Below, piece after piece: positions 1 through 11,635 of a DNA stretch of 64,000 nt. Position 1 is the first letter of the stretch; every line of letters begins with the position of its first letter. The stretch is from assembly GCA_020809705.1 (NCBI GenBank), contig CP085826.1:3224001-3288000 (forward strand), read 5' to 3'. A program made the translations under genes and the position numbers. Under the pieces are notes generated by a model, which saw only the letters and a list, made by a program, of their open reading frames with translations, was not told the DNA's origin and made no database searches. Source of the stretch: Calonectria ilicicola (taxonomy: Eukaryota > Ascomycota > Sordariomycetes > Hypocreales > Nectriaceae).

Positions 1-1222
1 ACCCCAATTCCTATGGCCCATGATGGACTCCCCCGGCCTCGGCCCGATATTACACCCAGAAACAACGGCCCCTCCCCATCTCATGAATCTCTCTCTAGCT
101 CTATGTCAAGCTCTGTTGGATATTTGGCAAACAGGTGGAATCTTGGTAGCTCTTTCTCTACACCGTCCACTGTTGGACGTGGCGGTGACGACTCCTTCAA
201 GTATGTTGCTCCCTTGCATACTTGAAACCAAGTGATATTAAACTAACCTCTACCTTAGGCTTGATTCTTTCCCTCCATCTTCATGCTCCACTGTCCCATC
301 CCCACACTCGGCCCAGTCCCAGTCCAAAGTCCGCTTATCACTATCGTTAGAAGGAAAGGCAGAACTGGTTCCCAACCAAGTCTCTCCTACTCGTAACCTG
401 CCCCCAAGACCATCTTCCACCACCCCAAGCTTGCCTCAAGTACGCCAAAGGAGCCTCCAGCGGAGCCATAGCGCTCTCCCTAGCATTACTCTCCCACCCA
501 TATCAACTCTCACCAACTCCCTGCCGCCCCGTCTTATGCGAGGCCGCTCCCGTGATGTCCATGCCTGGGAATCATGTGCGGATGCCGAGAACCGTGATGA
601 GCTCACTGCTCAGGCGGAACATGAGTCCAACGGATCGGCCATCGCTGCCATTAGTCTTTTGAGGTCGTCGAGCGGAGTGCTCCAGCCCAGCGGCACCAAG
701 CGTAATGCACCCATCTCAAAACCCCAACGACCTCATCAGGCTAAGAAGGCCAAGCTTAATCGCAGCGGCTCCAGCATTTCTCGACTAGAATACGACATCA
801 ATGAGGACGCGGAGAAGCCTGAGAAGGAGTACGGAAAAGTTAAGGTCTCAATGTTAGTCTCACCTTCGGGGGACTCTGATAAGGAGAACTGGAGCCCCGA
901 CGAGGACGAAAACGATTCCCCCCGCCGAAGACTACTACCACCCGCACCCACGAAGCCACGACCCCTAAACCCTCGCCGCCTCGGTCGAGTACTCCAGGAG
1001 CAGAAGGGCCCAAACTTCCTTGGAAACCGTGCCAATACAGCTCCCGCCCGACATCGAAATGTGGTTAAAGAAGGCGTCGAGATTTTCGAGGATTCAATGA
1101 AACGGCCGCGTGGGGAAGACGTTGAGCAATTTATGCGAGGTGATCTGAGCAGCCCCAGCAAGAAGCCTGACATGGACTGCGTGGCTGGCCTGCTGTCACT
1201 AAGCCAAGGTGCATGGCGGTAA
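1..1222 (+). CDS. Ser/Pro-rich fungal hypothetical protein, 5' end cut by window edge
   Basis: The frame is open from base 1, so the true start may lie upstream; an in-frame ATG stands at 13. Coding runs to 200, then a 58-nt intron at 201-258 (GTATGT donor, CTAAC branch, TAG acceptor), then 259-1222 with stop TAA. The junction completes a Lys codon and keeps the frame open. The visible part is rich in Ser, Pro and Arg and mostly looks disordered. It has a conserved-looking acidic patch DKENWSPDEDEND followed by a basic RRRLLPP stretch, KKAKLNR-type basic clusters that could serve in nuclear import, and a C-terminal tail ending GLLSLSQGAWR. I do not recognise the family and assign no function. 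An antisense frame at 736-1290 is a shadow. Confidence 0.75.
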
Positions 1223-2334
1223 GGATATGCATCACAACCAACACGCCACGTTGTGGTGCAAACGGGTACGTTAGATGCGTCCCGTCCCATTAACTGGAAC
1301 GAAATTTTGCATGAGGAAAGTCACTTATGACGAGTTTCATTTTTCTGGGGGCTATTGTGTATACCTCATTACTGAGGAAAAAAATTTGTTTTGTTTTGCA
1401 TGTGAATGACTGGTTCTAGTATTTTCTTTTTGTCTCTAGGTTTACGGTTACCGGTGTTCTATGTTTGGGTTGATTGGGTAGGGGGAAGGGGGGTAACATG
1501 GGGCATGTTGGATTTTTCAAATGTAGATATAACTTCGAGACTGCTTTGCCCTGGGACAGCGGATTCAGCTGCAGGTGCGGAAATGAAAGATTGTCATGAG
1601 CCAGATTTGGAGATGTTGTGTAATTACGGTTGGTGAAGCAACTAGAACTTATCATGAGAGCATTCCAAGTAACGCTTGTCTCACCTAGGAATAATTGTGT
1701 CTTATGAGTTGAGCAGTGCACCAAAAGTGGCACAAGCTCATCAGTGTCTTGCACGGGCGTTGTGAAGACGGAGAGAGCGGGGAGTGATCCACACTGAACA
1801 TGTCTCAACACCCGTCGTCTATCTATTGGTTTGGAAGGAGCAGAAAAAAGAAAAGAAGGAGAGCAAAAACAGGACGCTTGACATCGCTGTGCTTTCTGCA
1901 GCATGCATGAGTGTCTGACAACATGGTTCGTTAATGACATGATGTTTCTCCTTGACCATTCCCCTACCCATTCTCGAAAACCTTGTCTTTTGTATCGTGG
2001 AATCTAGCTGCTACATACATATACACCTGTGTGTGTGTGTATTATAATAAACCAAAATAAAAAGAGGGAAAACACAAATAAAGGACCTGGTAAAAGTGGC
2101 CTCTGTTGTTTCTTATCCATAGTAGCCAATAACGTTATAAAAAAAAGTTTCCCATCGTCTTCTCGTTTATCAACTCCCATAACTCCGTGCAAAGAAAGCG
2201 AGCGAGGATATATATATGTGTATATGAAAGAACAAAGACATTTCAAGAACAACCAATGACCTTTGAAAAGCTAAACCTCAACGCCGTGAAGGGGGCGGAG
2301 ACACACACGCAACCCCTTTACCCACGTTTCTTCA
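1223..2334. other. Intergenic region between convergent genes
   Basis: This stretch lies between two convergent genes and probably holds both 3' UTRs. It is A/T-rich with a short TG run at about 2028-2040 and an alternating TA/TG run near 2209-2225. No supported gene is seen. Confidence 0.6.
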
Positions 2335-5082
2335 TCACAGGCCCAGTAAACTCATCTGGCGACGGATGGGGCTGGCGCTGACGCTTCCTTCTTCGCTACC
2401 GTAGAAAGCACTATCCGTGTCAATATCCCAGCCCAAATCCTCCTGGTCGTCGTTACTTTCGACGGGGCTGCCATCATCAAAGGGCTTCTGGGCTGCAGCA
2501 CGGACGTTCCAACGCAGAGTGCGGCTGACGCTGTCAAACCACTCCGTGTCGGTACGGGTGACGGTGGGGAAAGGGTACTGGGAGGCAGTGATCGTGACGT
2601 GGTCGCCCTGGCGGAGCTCGAGGCGTCCCTTGCCATCAAAGGCGCAGTAGGCGGTGGCCCGTGAGTTGCGGGGGATGGAGACGCGGAGGGCCATGGTGTC
2701 GGAGAGCACCATAGGACGGAACGACAGCGTATGCGGGCAGATGGGGGTGAGCAGGATGGCCGGGATATCGGGGTGGACGAGGGCGCCACCGGCGGACAAG
2801 GAGTAGGCTGTTGAGCCGGTGGGGGTGGAGAATATGCAGCCATCGGCTTGCACCACGGTAAGGAGCTCGTCGTCCCCATAGAGCTCCAAGTTGGAGACAT
2901 ACGGGGACGGGCCACGGTCGATGACCAGCTCGTTGAGCACTTCGAACTGCTCGCCCTCCTCCAGATGGGGTCCGCCAAGAAGCCCGCCGCGATAGACTGT
3001 GCAGGTGAAACGCATACGAAGATTGATCTTCATGCCGTCATCGCCCATGACGCGGTTGAGGTGCTCCTTGTACTTTTCGAACTCAAACGTCGTCATGAAA
3101 CCAAGGCTGCCGAGGCTGAAGGACAAGACTGGGGGCACGATGCGCTGGAAGAGCCAAGAGGTGAAGAGCACGGTGCCGTCACCGCCGAGCGTGAGGACCA
3201 GGTCAAACTTTTCGGGCTGGCTCCAGCAGAGATCCGGGGTCCAGTACTTGAGCATGTGCTGGAAGCGAGGGTTCTCGGCGAGGATACCGGCGGCGTCGAA
3301 GCGGCGCGAGTTGCGCAGCTTGGCGTCGACGTAGACATTGACACCCAGGTCGGAGCCGTACCGGGGGGTTCTTAGCAGCCATGAGGCGAGCTCGCGGGTG
3401 AGGTAGACGAGTTGGTTATCGCGAGCTTTGGTGACAATCATGATGTTGCGCACGGCGCGACGAATGGGGCGGCGCTGGAGCTGCTTCGATACCTCGCGGA
3501 CACCGGTGGCGGTCGCAACGAGGCGAGAATGAGACATGGAGTAGTCATTCTTGATTTCCTCAAGGACCTTGCCAATATCCACGGCGTCGGCGAAGCGCTC
3601 GTGGTAAAAACATGGCGACTGAAGCGTTGAGGGCAAGATAAGAGGGTTAACCAGAGGATTGGCGGTGGTAGGGGGAGCAGCAGCCGCAGAAGCAGCAATG
3701 GCAGCACTTGTGTTAGCTGTTGTAGCTGTTGCGGGAGTGGCAGGACTAGTGGCGGCACCAGGCTTAGACGAGGCGGTGATTGAGTTGGCAATGTTGGCAT
3801 TTGATAGAGTTGCAGTAGTGGGCGTTGGGGTCGTTGCCATGGGGGTCGTCACGGCAGGGGCTGTTAATCTTGACATGGCAATATCATTGAGTGTATCCGT
3901 GAGAGTTTGAGTCTCATTGTGGGTTGGAGTGCCTGCTGAGGTCGCAGGTGCCATGTCTTGGTCTGAGACACTCGCCGACGACACGGGCGAGGTGGCCGGG
4001 GACTGGGAGTTGTCCCCAGCTGTTGGTGGGAGCATCCCGTAGAGAATTGAGAGCGACTTTGATTTGGATTGGGACCGCGAATGGCTGCTGGGGCGAATGC
4101 GGGAGTGCGAGTGGTCTAGAGATAGGGCCTCGGGTTTGCGATGTCGGACAACCGAAGCGAGAGCCTTGATGACAGTTTGGCGAGGAATCGAGTCGCGGGA
4201 GGGCGTGTTGCGACGATGACCTTGTTGTAAACCAGAGGGAAATGAAGAGGGAGCAAGAGGAAGGGGAGGGGAAGGTGGAGTAGAAATAGTTGTTGTCTTT
4301 GTGTTTGTGTTTGTGTTGACTGTTGTGTTGTTTGTTGGTGTTGAAATGGAAAGGCCAAGGGAAGGAGATAGAACCGAAGAACACGACGGGTGGACAGGAA
4401 TAGTGGCTGTCGCTGTCGCTTCTAGGGGAGTGGATGCAGCGCCAGTGGACGATGGGGATAATGACGAAGGGGAGGGCCCACCAACAGAAGCTCTAACAAT
4501 GGGTGAGACGGGAACGGGGACGGGAAAGGGCGTGGCAGACGTGAACGGATCAACAGCTTCTTCTTGTTCTGTTGCTGTTGCCGTTGCTGCTGCTGCTAAT
4601 GCGGTCGCCACCACCGAGAGAGATGCCGATGCCGACAAAGTGTCGCTGTCTCTTGCGTGATTGGGCTTGTGGCTGGAACGGGTTGAGGGTGAGGCTAATA
4701 CGGGTACCGTCGTCGCGTCCAGATTGGTAGCACCAGCGTCGGTTGACGTTGAGCCGTCTACTCCATCATCATTGTGCTCCTCGGAGGCAACTGGAGCAGC
4801 GACCCTGCCAGCGGGTGCGCTCTTATTAAGAAAACCACCTCCTTCACATTGCTCAGGCGCAGGCCGCGGGCCGCTAGGAACCGGGTGGAGTGCCGTGGGC
4901 GGCGACGCGGAGTCGCAGAGCACGCCTGTCATATTTCCCGCCATGGACTGGGACTGGGACTGGGACGGGGACGGGGACGGGGATCGCATGGCCATGCGCC
5001 CTGTGGCTTTTCTTTTTTTGGTTGGGATTGAGAAGTTTGGGATGGTGGAAGGGCAGGGAAGATTGGGGGTGGATACACACAA
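2335..5082 (-). CDS. NAD(+) kinase (ATP-NAD kinase, Utr1/Yef1 type)
   Basis: This gene encodes a 915-residue protein with no intron needed. The enzyme phosphorylates NAD(H) with ATP to make NADP(H). The catalytic part covers about residues 490-850. It holds the diagnostic GGDG motif at about 633-636 in LVLTLGGDGTVLFTSW, then the LGSLGFMTTF segment, NELVIDRG, and the conserved DGCIFSTPTGSTAYSLSAGG loop. Fungal NAD kinases are usually 400-600 residues; here about 490 N-terminal residues are low complexity (Ser/Pro/Thr/Ala, with SPSPSPSQSQSQS near the start) and a short acidic tail follows the core. The start at 5082 is the first ATG of the frame; MAMRSPSP about 28 codons in is an alternative. 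The DNA under the N-terminus has simple repeats (GGGACT/GGGGAC units near 4945-4985). Confidence 0.93.
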   Translation of the reverse strand: MCVSTPNLPCPSTIPNFSIPTKKRKATGRMAMRSPSPSPSQSQSQSMAGNMTGVLCDSASPPTALHPVPSGPRPAPEQCEGGGFLNKSAPAGRVAAPVASEEHNDDGVDGSTSTDAGATNLDATTVPVLASPSTRSSHKPNHARDSDTLSASASLSVVATALAAAATATATEQEEAVDPFTSATPFPVPVPVSPIVRASVGGPSPSSLSPSSTGAASTPLEATATATIPVHPSCSSVLSPSLGLSISTPTNNTTVNTNTNTKTTTISTPPSPPLPLAPSSFPSGLQQGHRRNTPSRDSIPRQTVIKALASVVRHRKPEALSLDHSHSRIRPSSHSRSQSKSKSLSILYGMLPPTAGDNSQSPATSPVSSASVSDQDMAPATSAGTPTHNETQTLTDTLNDIAMSRLTAPAVTTPMATTPTPTTATLSNANIANSITASSKPGAATSPATPATATTANTSAAIAASAAAAPPTTANPLVNPLILPSTLQSPCFYHERFADAVDIGKVLEEIKNDYSMSHSRLVATATGVREVSKQLQRRPIRRAVRNIMIVTKARDNQLVYLTRELASWLLRTPRYGSDLGVNVYVDAKLRNSRRFDAAGILAENPRFQHMLKYWTPDLCWSQPEKFDLVLTLGGDGTVLFTSWLFQRIVPPVLSFSLGSLGFMTTFEFEKYKEHLNRVMGDDGMKINLRMRFTCTVYRGGLLGGPHLEEGEQFEVLNELVIDRGPSPYVSNLELYGDDELLTVVQADGCIFSTPTGSTAYSLSAGGALVHPDIPAILLTPICPHTLSFRPMVLSDTMALRVSIPRNSRATAYCAFDGKGRLELRQGDHVTITASQYPFPTVTRTDTEWFDSVSRTLRWNVRAAAQKPFDDGSPVESNDDQEDLGWDIDTDSAFYGSEEGSVSASPIRRQMSLLGL

Positions 5083-8000
5083 TCACACACGCTCGCTCTC
5101 TTTGAGTCTAGACACTTGCTGCTCCCACGTTGGCAGCCAGTCGGCCCCTTGACTAGCAGGTGTAGGGGCGAGTCGTGTGCCAAGGACAGTAACCGTCTTT
5201 GTCTCTGCGAGTGCCCTGCGAGTGCCCTGCGAGTGCCCTGCGAGTGCCCTGCGTGTGCCCTGCGTGTGCTTGTACTTGTGCTTGTGCTTGCTTGCCTGGG
5301 TCTTTTCCCGCTCGCTCGTTCGCTCACGTTTCCCCTGTTCTGTTTTACTTGGAGAGGGGGGGAGCTTTGCCGCTTCCAAAATCCGGCCGGGTTCCGAAGT
5401 GCCCAATGGCGGAGTCCGACGGATCACAGAAACGGAAATACCGGGGGGTTATGCGTTGAATCCCACTTCTCCTCAATCAACTTGTCCTTGCACCCTGAAA
5501 TCTTGTCCCTTGTGGCTTTTGCTACTACTTTCTTCCCTTGTTGCCGCCCAGCAGCCGGGAGTCAAAAAAGACCAAAAGTGGAGGGCAAGGGATAACAGGC
5601 TAGTGTTTCTCAGGCTCTTTGAGCAGAGATAGCCTTTTGTTGCTTGTCCAGATATCTCCGCTATCTCCCTCTTCCACGAGTGTTTCTCCGCTGTTCCCCG
5701 CGATTCCTCGGGGGCTAAGTAATCCGAGATGTGCTAGGTGACAGCGGTGGTGGGTGGGGGGGAACGGAGGGAAAGGGTTCAGATGAATTTCCAATTACTC
5801 AGTGGCCGCAGCCAAATACTCCTTTTGATGATTCGGAAACCGGCCTGGTTTCCAATTGGACTGCCGGGCTCACCGTCACTTCGGTGCCTGTGGACTTGAC
5901 GCTTCTGCTCTTCCAAACTCTTTTGTCACAGGAGACCCTGGTCCAGATAACTAACTCGAATCTGGAGGCCACGGTAGGTGTCTAATTTTATCCGCGTTTC
6001 TTAGATGGGTTGTTATTGTTTGCGGGGAGAACAAGATGCAATGTCCAGCACAGGGCTAGCTACAGCCAGGCGTTAGGGACTGACTGCGATTGGCGGCTGC
6101 TGTGATGAAATAGTGCAGCCGCAGCGTCGTGGCGCACGTGGGCGATTACCCGGGCTAATAACGACCTCGAGATGGCTGTTATTACAGATGCGGCCGACTA
6201 GCAGGGCCAACTGGGATGGGCGGGTTCTCCGGTAGCTTATCTCGTCAAGATGTAAGTAAGCTTCCCCCTGCCAGGTCGTTTCGTGTTGAATCCCAATCCT
6301 GACGGTTCCTTTTTGTTCCCGTTGTTGGCAACTTGAGCGATGATGTATGATATGACAGCTTGGCTTTTGCTTAGCCTCGCTTACTAGTTTTTTAACACTA
6401 TCCGTGCTGAACTTGGGGGGGTCACGGATGAGCCCAAAGATGGAAGCAGGGCCGGGGTCGGGATCTTGGGTCAGGAGGGGCCAGGGATGGAAGCCTGGTC
6501 GAGTCTAGTCCAAGGGTATGGGTGGGATGCGACGCAACGGCAATGCGACGCAACCTGACGCAAGGTAACGGCAGCCGCAGGATGCAAGATGAGAGGGAAA
6601 CGCGAGTTTTGCCCTTTCAACGACCAGCGCAGAAAGTCCCAAACAGGTAATGTGGGAGAAAGTTTAGGAGCCAAGAAGGGTCCCAGCCCGACAACAAGGA
6701 GGCAGCAAAAGAAGAAGAAGAAAAAACAACCCCCAAAAATTCTTTCAAAGCCAGTCCCCCGCAAAGGCAAATACCCGCAGGATGATGTATGTAGCACGCA
6801 CACGGGACACGCCGTTGTGGATTGCAGGGTGCAGAAAAAACGGCGAATCAAAAACAGACCAGACAAACTCTCAGAGTTTTGCTCCTGGTTTTGCTTTTTC
6901 GCTCTTTCTTGCTGCCAGAATTGCGGGACTTTGCTGATGATGTGATGTCTTGATGTTGGTTGTGTGTCTATCTATCACTCTTTGTGCTCTCCAAGTGGGG
7001 AAATATTGCTGAAAAAAGAAAAGAAAGGGAAAAAAAAAAGTGCCCAGCAAAACGGTCAACGCATAAAAAGCAACGAATGGAGTGGATGAGGTACGCCTGC
7101 AAGTAATCCCATTCCGCATTTCGCCGCTGGGGACTGCTATTTTAATAGCTGCAGTCATCGCTTGTATGCTTGACTTCCAGATGTGATGCGATACGCCGCC
7201 ACCTGCAACCTGCCTCGTCTGCCGCCGTGCCTGTCGCTCCGTGCCTGTCACTCCGTGTCTCTCCTCCGGGCTCCTGTCGATCAAGCGTTAGAGACTGCTC
7301 CATGGCCGTCTCATGACACGGCGCCGGCAAAAATCGCCAAGCACATGAATTCATGAAGCAATCCTGTTGGCTCCCCCGTCAAACAGAGCAGAGCTGCCAC
7401 CACTGCGGCAACATCGGGGGGGATCCATCCGCCCAGCTCCACGGTTTTGCAATCGTCTTGGATGTCGCAAACAGCTACATCCGGCCTAGCAGCTCGCTGC
7501 CCTTGCAGAGATGTTCCCTCGGCTCCGTCTCATTCGCGGTTGTATGCACGTCCAAAACGGTCCGACTCGATCTGTATGTACATATTCCCCATCGAAACGA
7601 GCACGTAAACGAGCAAGAAAAAGCAACCGCGCATACACTCGGCATACACAGTGTAAATGAAAGAAAAAAGTGGTTTATGTGGGACCGGAAGCAAGAAAAC
7701 ACAGTTCTACCTGCAATGAGGCCTGCCAGTGTCAAAGGTGGAGATGAGAGATGATGTTAAGCGGGTGCGAGTAACATGGGTAAGTTGATGCGCTCTGCCA
7801 TGATATGATGCCTCCTGGTTTGTGGTCATGGAGAGCTTCCCCGTTTTTACAAACTCTGATTGCACGCCGTAGTACTCGGTATTACGCGCATCATGACACA
7901 ATCAATATACGCCATCAGCCACATATTATTGACGTATGTTAAGCTGCACCTACTGTGGGACTACCAATCTGCCATGGTGGGCTGCGGATCGATGGATAGC

Positions 8001-9091
8001 CAGTGGGGGATGACATCGGAATTTGATGCCCTCCAAACCCATCACCTTCCTGCCGCCGACGGGCTGCATCTGTCCAATACCTGGGCACGCCAATATCTTG
8101 AGGCTAAAAGGCAGCACACCCTCCCCCATGATGTTTTGTGTCCTCCAAAGATTCAGCCCTCGGTGAACAGCCAGTCATTCTTTTGGTACTCCCGCGTCGG
8201 TCGCTAAGCTGTGACGTCGCACATCGGCTGCATAAGCATTGTTCGTCACAGTGCATGAGGTTGGTGATAGGCCAGCCCAAGCCGTGTGCCAGTGTTGCAT
8301 CACGGGGGCTTGCGCTTCCGGACCAAACGCATCGGTGTTGGCATTTCGTCTCAACCCCGATTCCCCACACTCCCGTCTGCGAACTTGGTTTGATGTAACC
8401 CGCGTCGCGTCGCGCCCACAATGTGATGATGAAGTAACAAGCCTTGTCCCATATTGGTCACGATTCAGAGGGCATCTAGTGGATGGATCCATAATATCAA
8501 CTTATCATTTCCCGGCGCCTATCTCATACATTGATCACAGAGACAGCAGCCTGTAAGCTGAGCTAACCTTCCTGCATTGAAACTGCTGCTTACAAGGTGG
8601 GCATAGCAATTAAGCAATATACCAGCCACCACTTTCCTTGATTCCTCCTCGTCTCCCGTCTCCGTTCCATCTTGCCCCCTTTTGATTGCACAATACCATG
8701 TTATCGTGGATGGTCGGGAAAAAAAAAAGTACAAAAATAAGTACATATGTAGAAAATCGGATGAAACGTAGCCCCAATGTTGTGCCGCATCGCAGGCCGT
8801 CCCAAACGCATAGTAGCCAACGATAACACTTGGCGAGTTGGCGATTGCGATGATTGTTATCGCAAGGGGTGTCTCCTCTGAGGCGTGCCCTGTTTCTGTT
8901 TTATCGTCTCGCGCCCTAACGGACCAGCTCGTGTTTGAATAATACGCCCCATACGGATGAGAAGGGGTATAGTGCGTGAACCGGCGTGGCAGTTAGTAAA
9001 CAAATATCGGAATGTGACCCAAACGTGCCTTGGCGAGCACCAAGCGTCGCCGGGATCACACCCGTCAAGTAACTGAAACGCGAGGCGGGTC
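5083..9091. other. 4-kb non-coding interval
   Basis: Only short, unconserved-looking frames occur here and none joins into a plausible protein. The left end is the upstream region of the NAD kinase gene and includes the 11-bp repeat. There is an A-rich purine tract near 6700-6730, and a small degenerate repeat (CGTGCCTGTCxCTC, two to three units) near 7225-7260. The right end abuts the 3' end of the RRP46 gene. Regulatory or lncRNA content cannot be judged from sequence alone. Confidence 0.5.
5206..5270. repeat. 11-bp tandem repeat upstream of the NAD kinase gene
   Basis: Six head-to-tail copies of an 11-mer are present: four of TGCGAGTGCCC, one of TGCGTGTGCCC and a final partial TGCGTGTGCT. 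The array lies 124-188 bp upstream of the NAD kinase ATG, so it is in its promoter or 5' leader. Purely positional evidence; no function is known to me. Confidence 0.9.
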
Positions 9092-9967
9092 TCATTTCCA
9101 GTAGAGGTCGTCTGCTACCTTGGCTTCCATGACTGACCGGATGAAGTCATTCATGCTTGGAGATTCCTGAACTTCGCCTCCCATAGCCGTGTCAATGCCA
9201 TGCTGTTGATGCTGGCAGCATATCCGCTCTCCGAGTTTCAAGACCTTGGTCCACTCATCTACAGAAAATGAGCCCTCGCTTTCAGACAAGAGCAACTCAT
9301 CCTGGGAAGTGAAGCTCAACGCGTGTAGAGACTTTGCGTGGTCCGCCTCTACTGCAGTCGGATCAACGATAATGTCTTCTCCCTCTTCTGGGATGGCGAG
9401 AACTGTTGCTGAAGCGATAGCCTTGAGAGGAATGGCTGCAGTCAAGAGGCCAAGGATGGCCGAGTGCAACAGTGCAGGGATGATTGGAAGATTCTATTGT
9501 AGAAGGATTAGTAGCTGCAGAGACAATGACCATGCGGGTTGGGGGTATTACAAGTTGCGCCTGGACCAACTTCGTGTTGACATAGGCGTTTTCCGGCGTC
9601 TCAGCAACCTGGAGAGTGACCTGGATAACGCATCTGGGATAGTTGCGCACAGGAATAAGTTGGCGGAGAGCAGACTGCAGGATAGACTCAAGCTGTCGTT
9701 CCCGTGTGCCTGGTACCATGTTAGACTGGTGACATTTTCACGATTACATTTGTTGTTGTTATTGTTGTGACACTCACCTCCAACACCAGCAGCTGGTCGC
9801 ACAATGACATCGACGAGAGCCTCAAAGGCGTTCTCGTCGCGGCGTTGGGCCTCGACCGGGCCATTGACGGCGGCGATTACGGAGTAGCCGCCGTAGGAAA
9901 AAGTAGCAGAGCCATCGGCCTTGGGGAGGTGCGAGAGCTCGGCGGCTGGCTGGGCTGAGGGCGCCAT
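9092..9967 (-). CDS. RRP46: Exosome complex subunit Rrp46 (RNase PH fold)
   Basis: Exons on the minus strand are 9967-9778, 9709-9552 and 9493-9092; the introns are 68 nt (GTGAGT donor) and 58 nt (GTAATA donor, CTACTAATCC branch region). The joined frame gives 249 residues. Rrp46 is a core ring subunit of the RNA exosome, in nucleus and cytoplasm, acting in rRNA processing and RNA decay. The RNase PH-type core is clear: LSHLPKADGSATFSYGGYSV, NGPVEAQRRDE, then across intron 1 GVGGTRERQLESIL, and across intron 2 VQAQLNLPIIPALLH. I chose MAPSAQ as start because the family begins close to LSHLP; an upstream ATG at 10015 would add 16 residues. It is divergent from the PP2A activator gene, 384 bp away. 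Confidence 0.93.
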
Positions 9968-10351
9968 TGCTGCAGTTGTTCTTGATCTTGGATATTGGAC
10001 AGGACGACGCCGCAAGGCTGTAAAAATTTCTTAGGCGATGGTCAAGGTACCTAATGGGAGGTCCATGTGCCCCGCGCGACGGAGCAGCAGCATGCAGGTA
10101 CTCCTAGTTACCTAGCTCCCCATCAGCACCCATGTAGCGCGCCAGTCCCCTATCGCTGATGGCGGGGTCGCAAGTGGCGGCTACCTTTCAGCGAGCTTTG
10201 GGCCGTGCAGACCCATACCACGTCAGAGCCATAGGGCGCCCGCCAGCTGCTTAGGTACTTCTTATGCAATACTTCAAATATTCTACTGCTTGGTGAAGCT
10301 GTCTGAATAATCTCAACAGCTACACCAACAAATACCCACCTTTCACATACA
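9968..10351. promoter_or_regulatory. Shared upstream region of RRP46 and RRD2
   Basis: The 384 bp between the two divergent start codons must hold the promoters of both genes. No TATA box or other motif stands out enough to name. The existence of a bidirectional promoter is inferred from layout only. Confidence 0.5.
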
Positions 10352-11635
10352 ATGACCTCCTCCGCCCCCGCCACGCAGCCGTCGCCCTCGCAGCCGGGTG
10401 CGCCCTCGATCCCCAACCTCAAGGACAGAATCCCAAAACTCGAGCCCCGCAAGCGTAGGCAAGGCCCCTCGAATCCCACACCGGTGCCAGTCACTCCCGC
10501 CCTACCCTCGCCACCCGACCTGTCCAGCTGGACCTACAAAGTTCCCTCGAGGAGGATATTGTCCAAGAAAGATCACGAGATATTCCAAGCGTCTCCTGCA
10601 TATCAGCTCATCACCGCCTGGGTTTTCGGACTGGCAGAGGCTGTGGTTGACGAGCCATGCTCGGCCGTTCGAGATGGGGACCTCAGTGACAGCGCCAAGG
10701 CCATCATGACTATTCTAGACGAGGCCGAACAACTCGTATCCAAATCACCTCCAAACGAACAAGGCGGCTCGCGCTTTGGAAACAAAGCCTTTCGTGGATT
10801 TCTGGACCTGGCCCAAGAAGGCAGCGCATCATGGCATCGTCAACTCGGCTTGGACAATGACGATGCCATCGCTGAACTATCGACCTACTTTTGTCAGTCC
10901 TTTGGTAACAGCAATCGAATAGACTACGGCTCTGGACACGAGCTGAACTTTATGATTTGGCTGCTCTGTCTCTACCAGCTTGGCCGATTGCAAAAGTCGG
11001 ATTTCAAAGCCATCGTCCTCCGTATCTTTCCGCGCTACCTTGCTGTGATGCGAGTTGTTCAGATGACGTACTATCTAGAACCTGCTGGATCTCATGGTGT
11101 ATGGGGTTTGGATGATTACCAGTTCTTACCCTTTCTCTTTGGTGCGAGCCAGCTTTTGAACCATCCTTTCATCACTCCAAGAGCTATCCACCAGGAGCTC
11201 ACGCTGGAGGAGTTCGGCAATGACTTCATGTATCTGGGCCAGGTCAACTTTGTTAACAGTACCAAGACTGTCAAAGGTCTGCGGTGGCACAGCCCAATGC
11301 TTGATGATATCTCATCGGCAAAGTCATGGATCAAGATCGACGGGGGCATGCGGCGAATGTTTATCTCGGAAGTGCTGGGCAAACTCCCAGTCATGCAGCA
11401 TTTTCTCTTTGGATCTCTCGTACCTGCTGCTGATGGCATGAGTGAAGAAGATGCTGCTGCCGCCGAGGAGGAGGAAGCAGGACACGAATCTTCAGACCCC
11501 CACACCGGACATGCACATGAGGGAAAGGGATGGGGAGATTGCTGCGGTATCAAGGTTCCAAGCAGCATCGCTGCCGCTCAGGAATTGAAGAAGAGGGGTG
11601 GTGCAGAGGGCCTCCGAAGAATCCCCTTTGATTAG
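10352..11635 (+). CDS. RRD2: Serine/threonine phosphatase 2A activator 2 (PTPA, Rrd2 type)
   Basis: A single exon encodes 427 residues. PTPA proteins are peptidyl-prolyl isomerases that activate the PP2A catalytic subunit. The family core spans about residues 55-365: YKVPSRRILSKKDHEIF, SRFGNKAFR, the signature IDYGSGHELNFM, EPAGSHGVWGLDDYQFLPF, LRWHSPMLDDIS and PVMQHFLFGSLVP. The tail WGDCCGIKVPSSIAAAQE ... RRIPFD matches what I recall of yeast Rrd2 rather than Rrd1, which is why I call it type 2. The first 50 residues are Pro-rich and not conserved, and an acidic insert (EEDAAAAEEEEAGHE) precedes the tail. Confidence 0.94.
   Translation: MTSSAPATQPSPSQPGAPSIPNLKDRIPKLEPRKRRQGPSNPTPVPVTPALPSPPDLSSWTYKVPSRRILSKKDHEIFQASPAYQLITAWVFGLAEAVVDEPCSAVRDGDLSDSAKAIMTILDEAEQLVSKSPPNEQGGSRFGNKAFRGFLDLAQEGSASWHRQLGLDNDDAIAELSTYFCQSFGNSNRIDYGSGHELNFMIWLLCLYQLGRLQKSDFKAIVLRIFPRYLAVMRVVQMTYYLEPAGSHGVWGLDDYQFLPFLFGASQLLNHPFITPRAIHQELTLEEFGNDFMYLGQVNFVNSTKTVKGLRWHSPMLDDISSAKSWIKIDGGMRRMFISEVLGKLPVMQHFLFGSLVPAADGMSEEDAAAAEEEEAGHESSDPHTGHAHEGKGWGDCCGIKVPSSIAAAQELKKRGGAEGLRRIPFD

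Noticed and set aside
736..1290. 184-residue frame on the minus strand inside the first gene
   Set aside because: It is the antisense of a clearly spliced coding exon with matching frame; the composition (Ser/Arg/Gly) is typical of an antisense shadow.
2848..4660. Several 80-175-residue plus-strand frames under the NAD kinase gene
   Set aside because: All mirror the GC-rich coding strand of a well-identified enzyme; no independent protein features.
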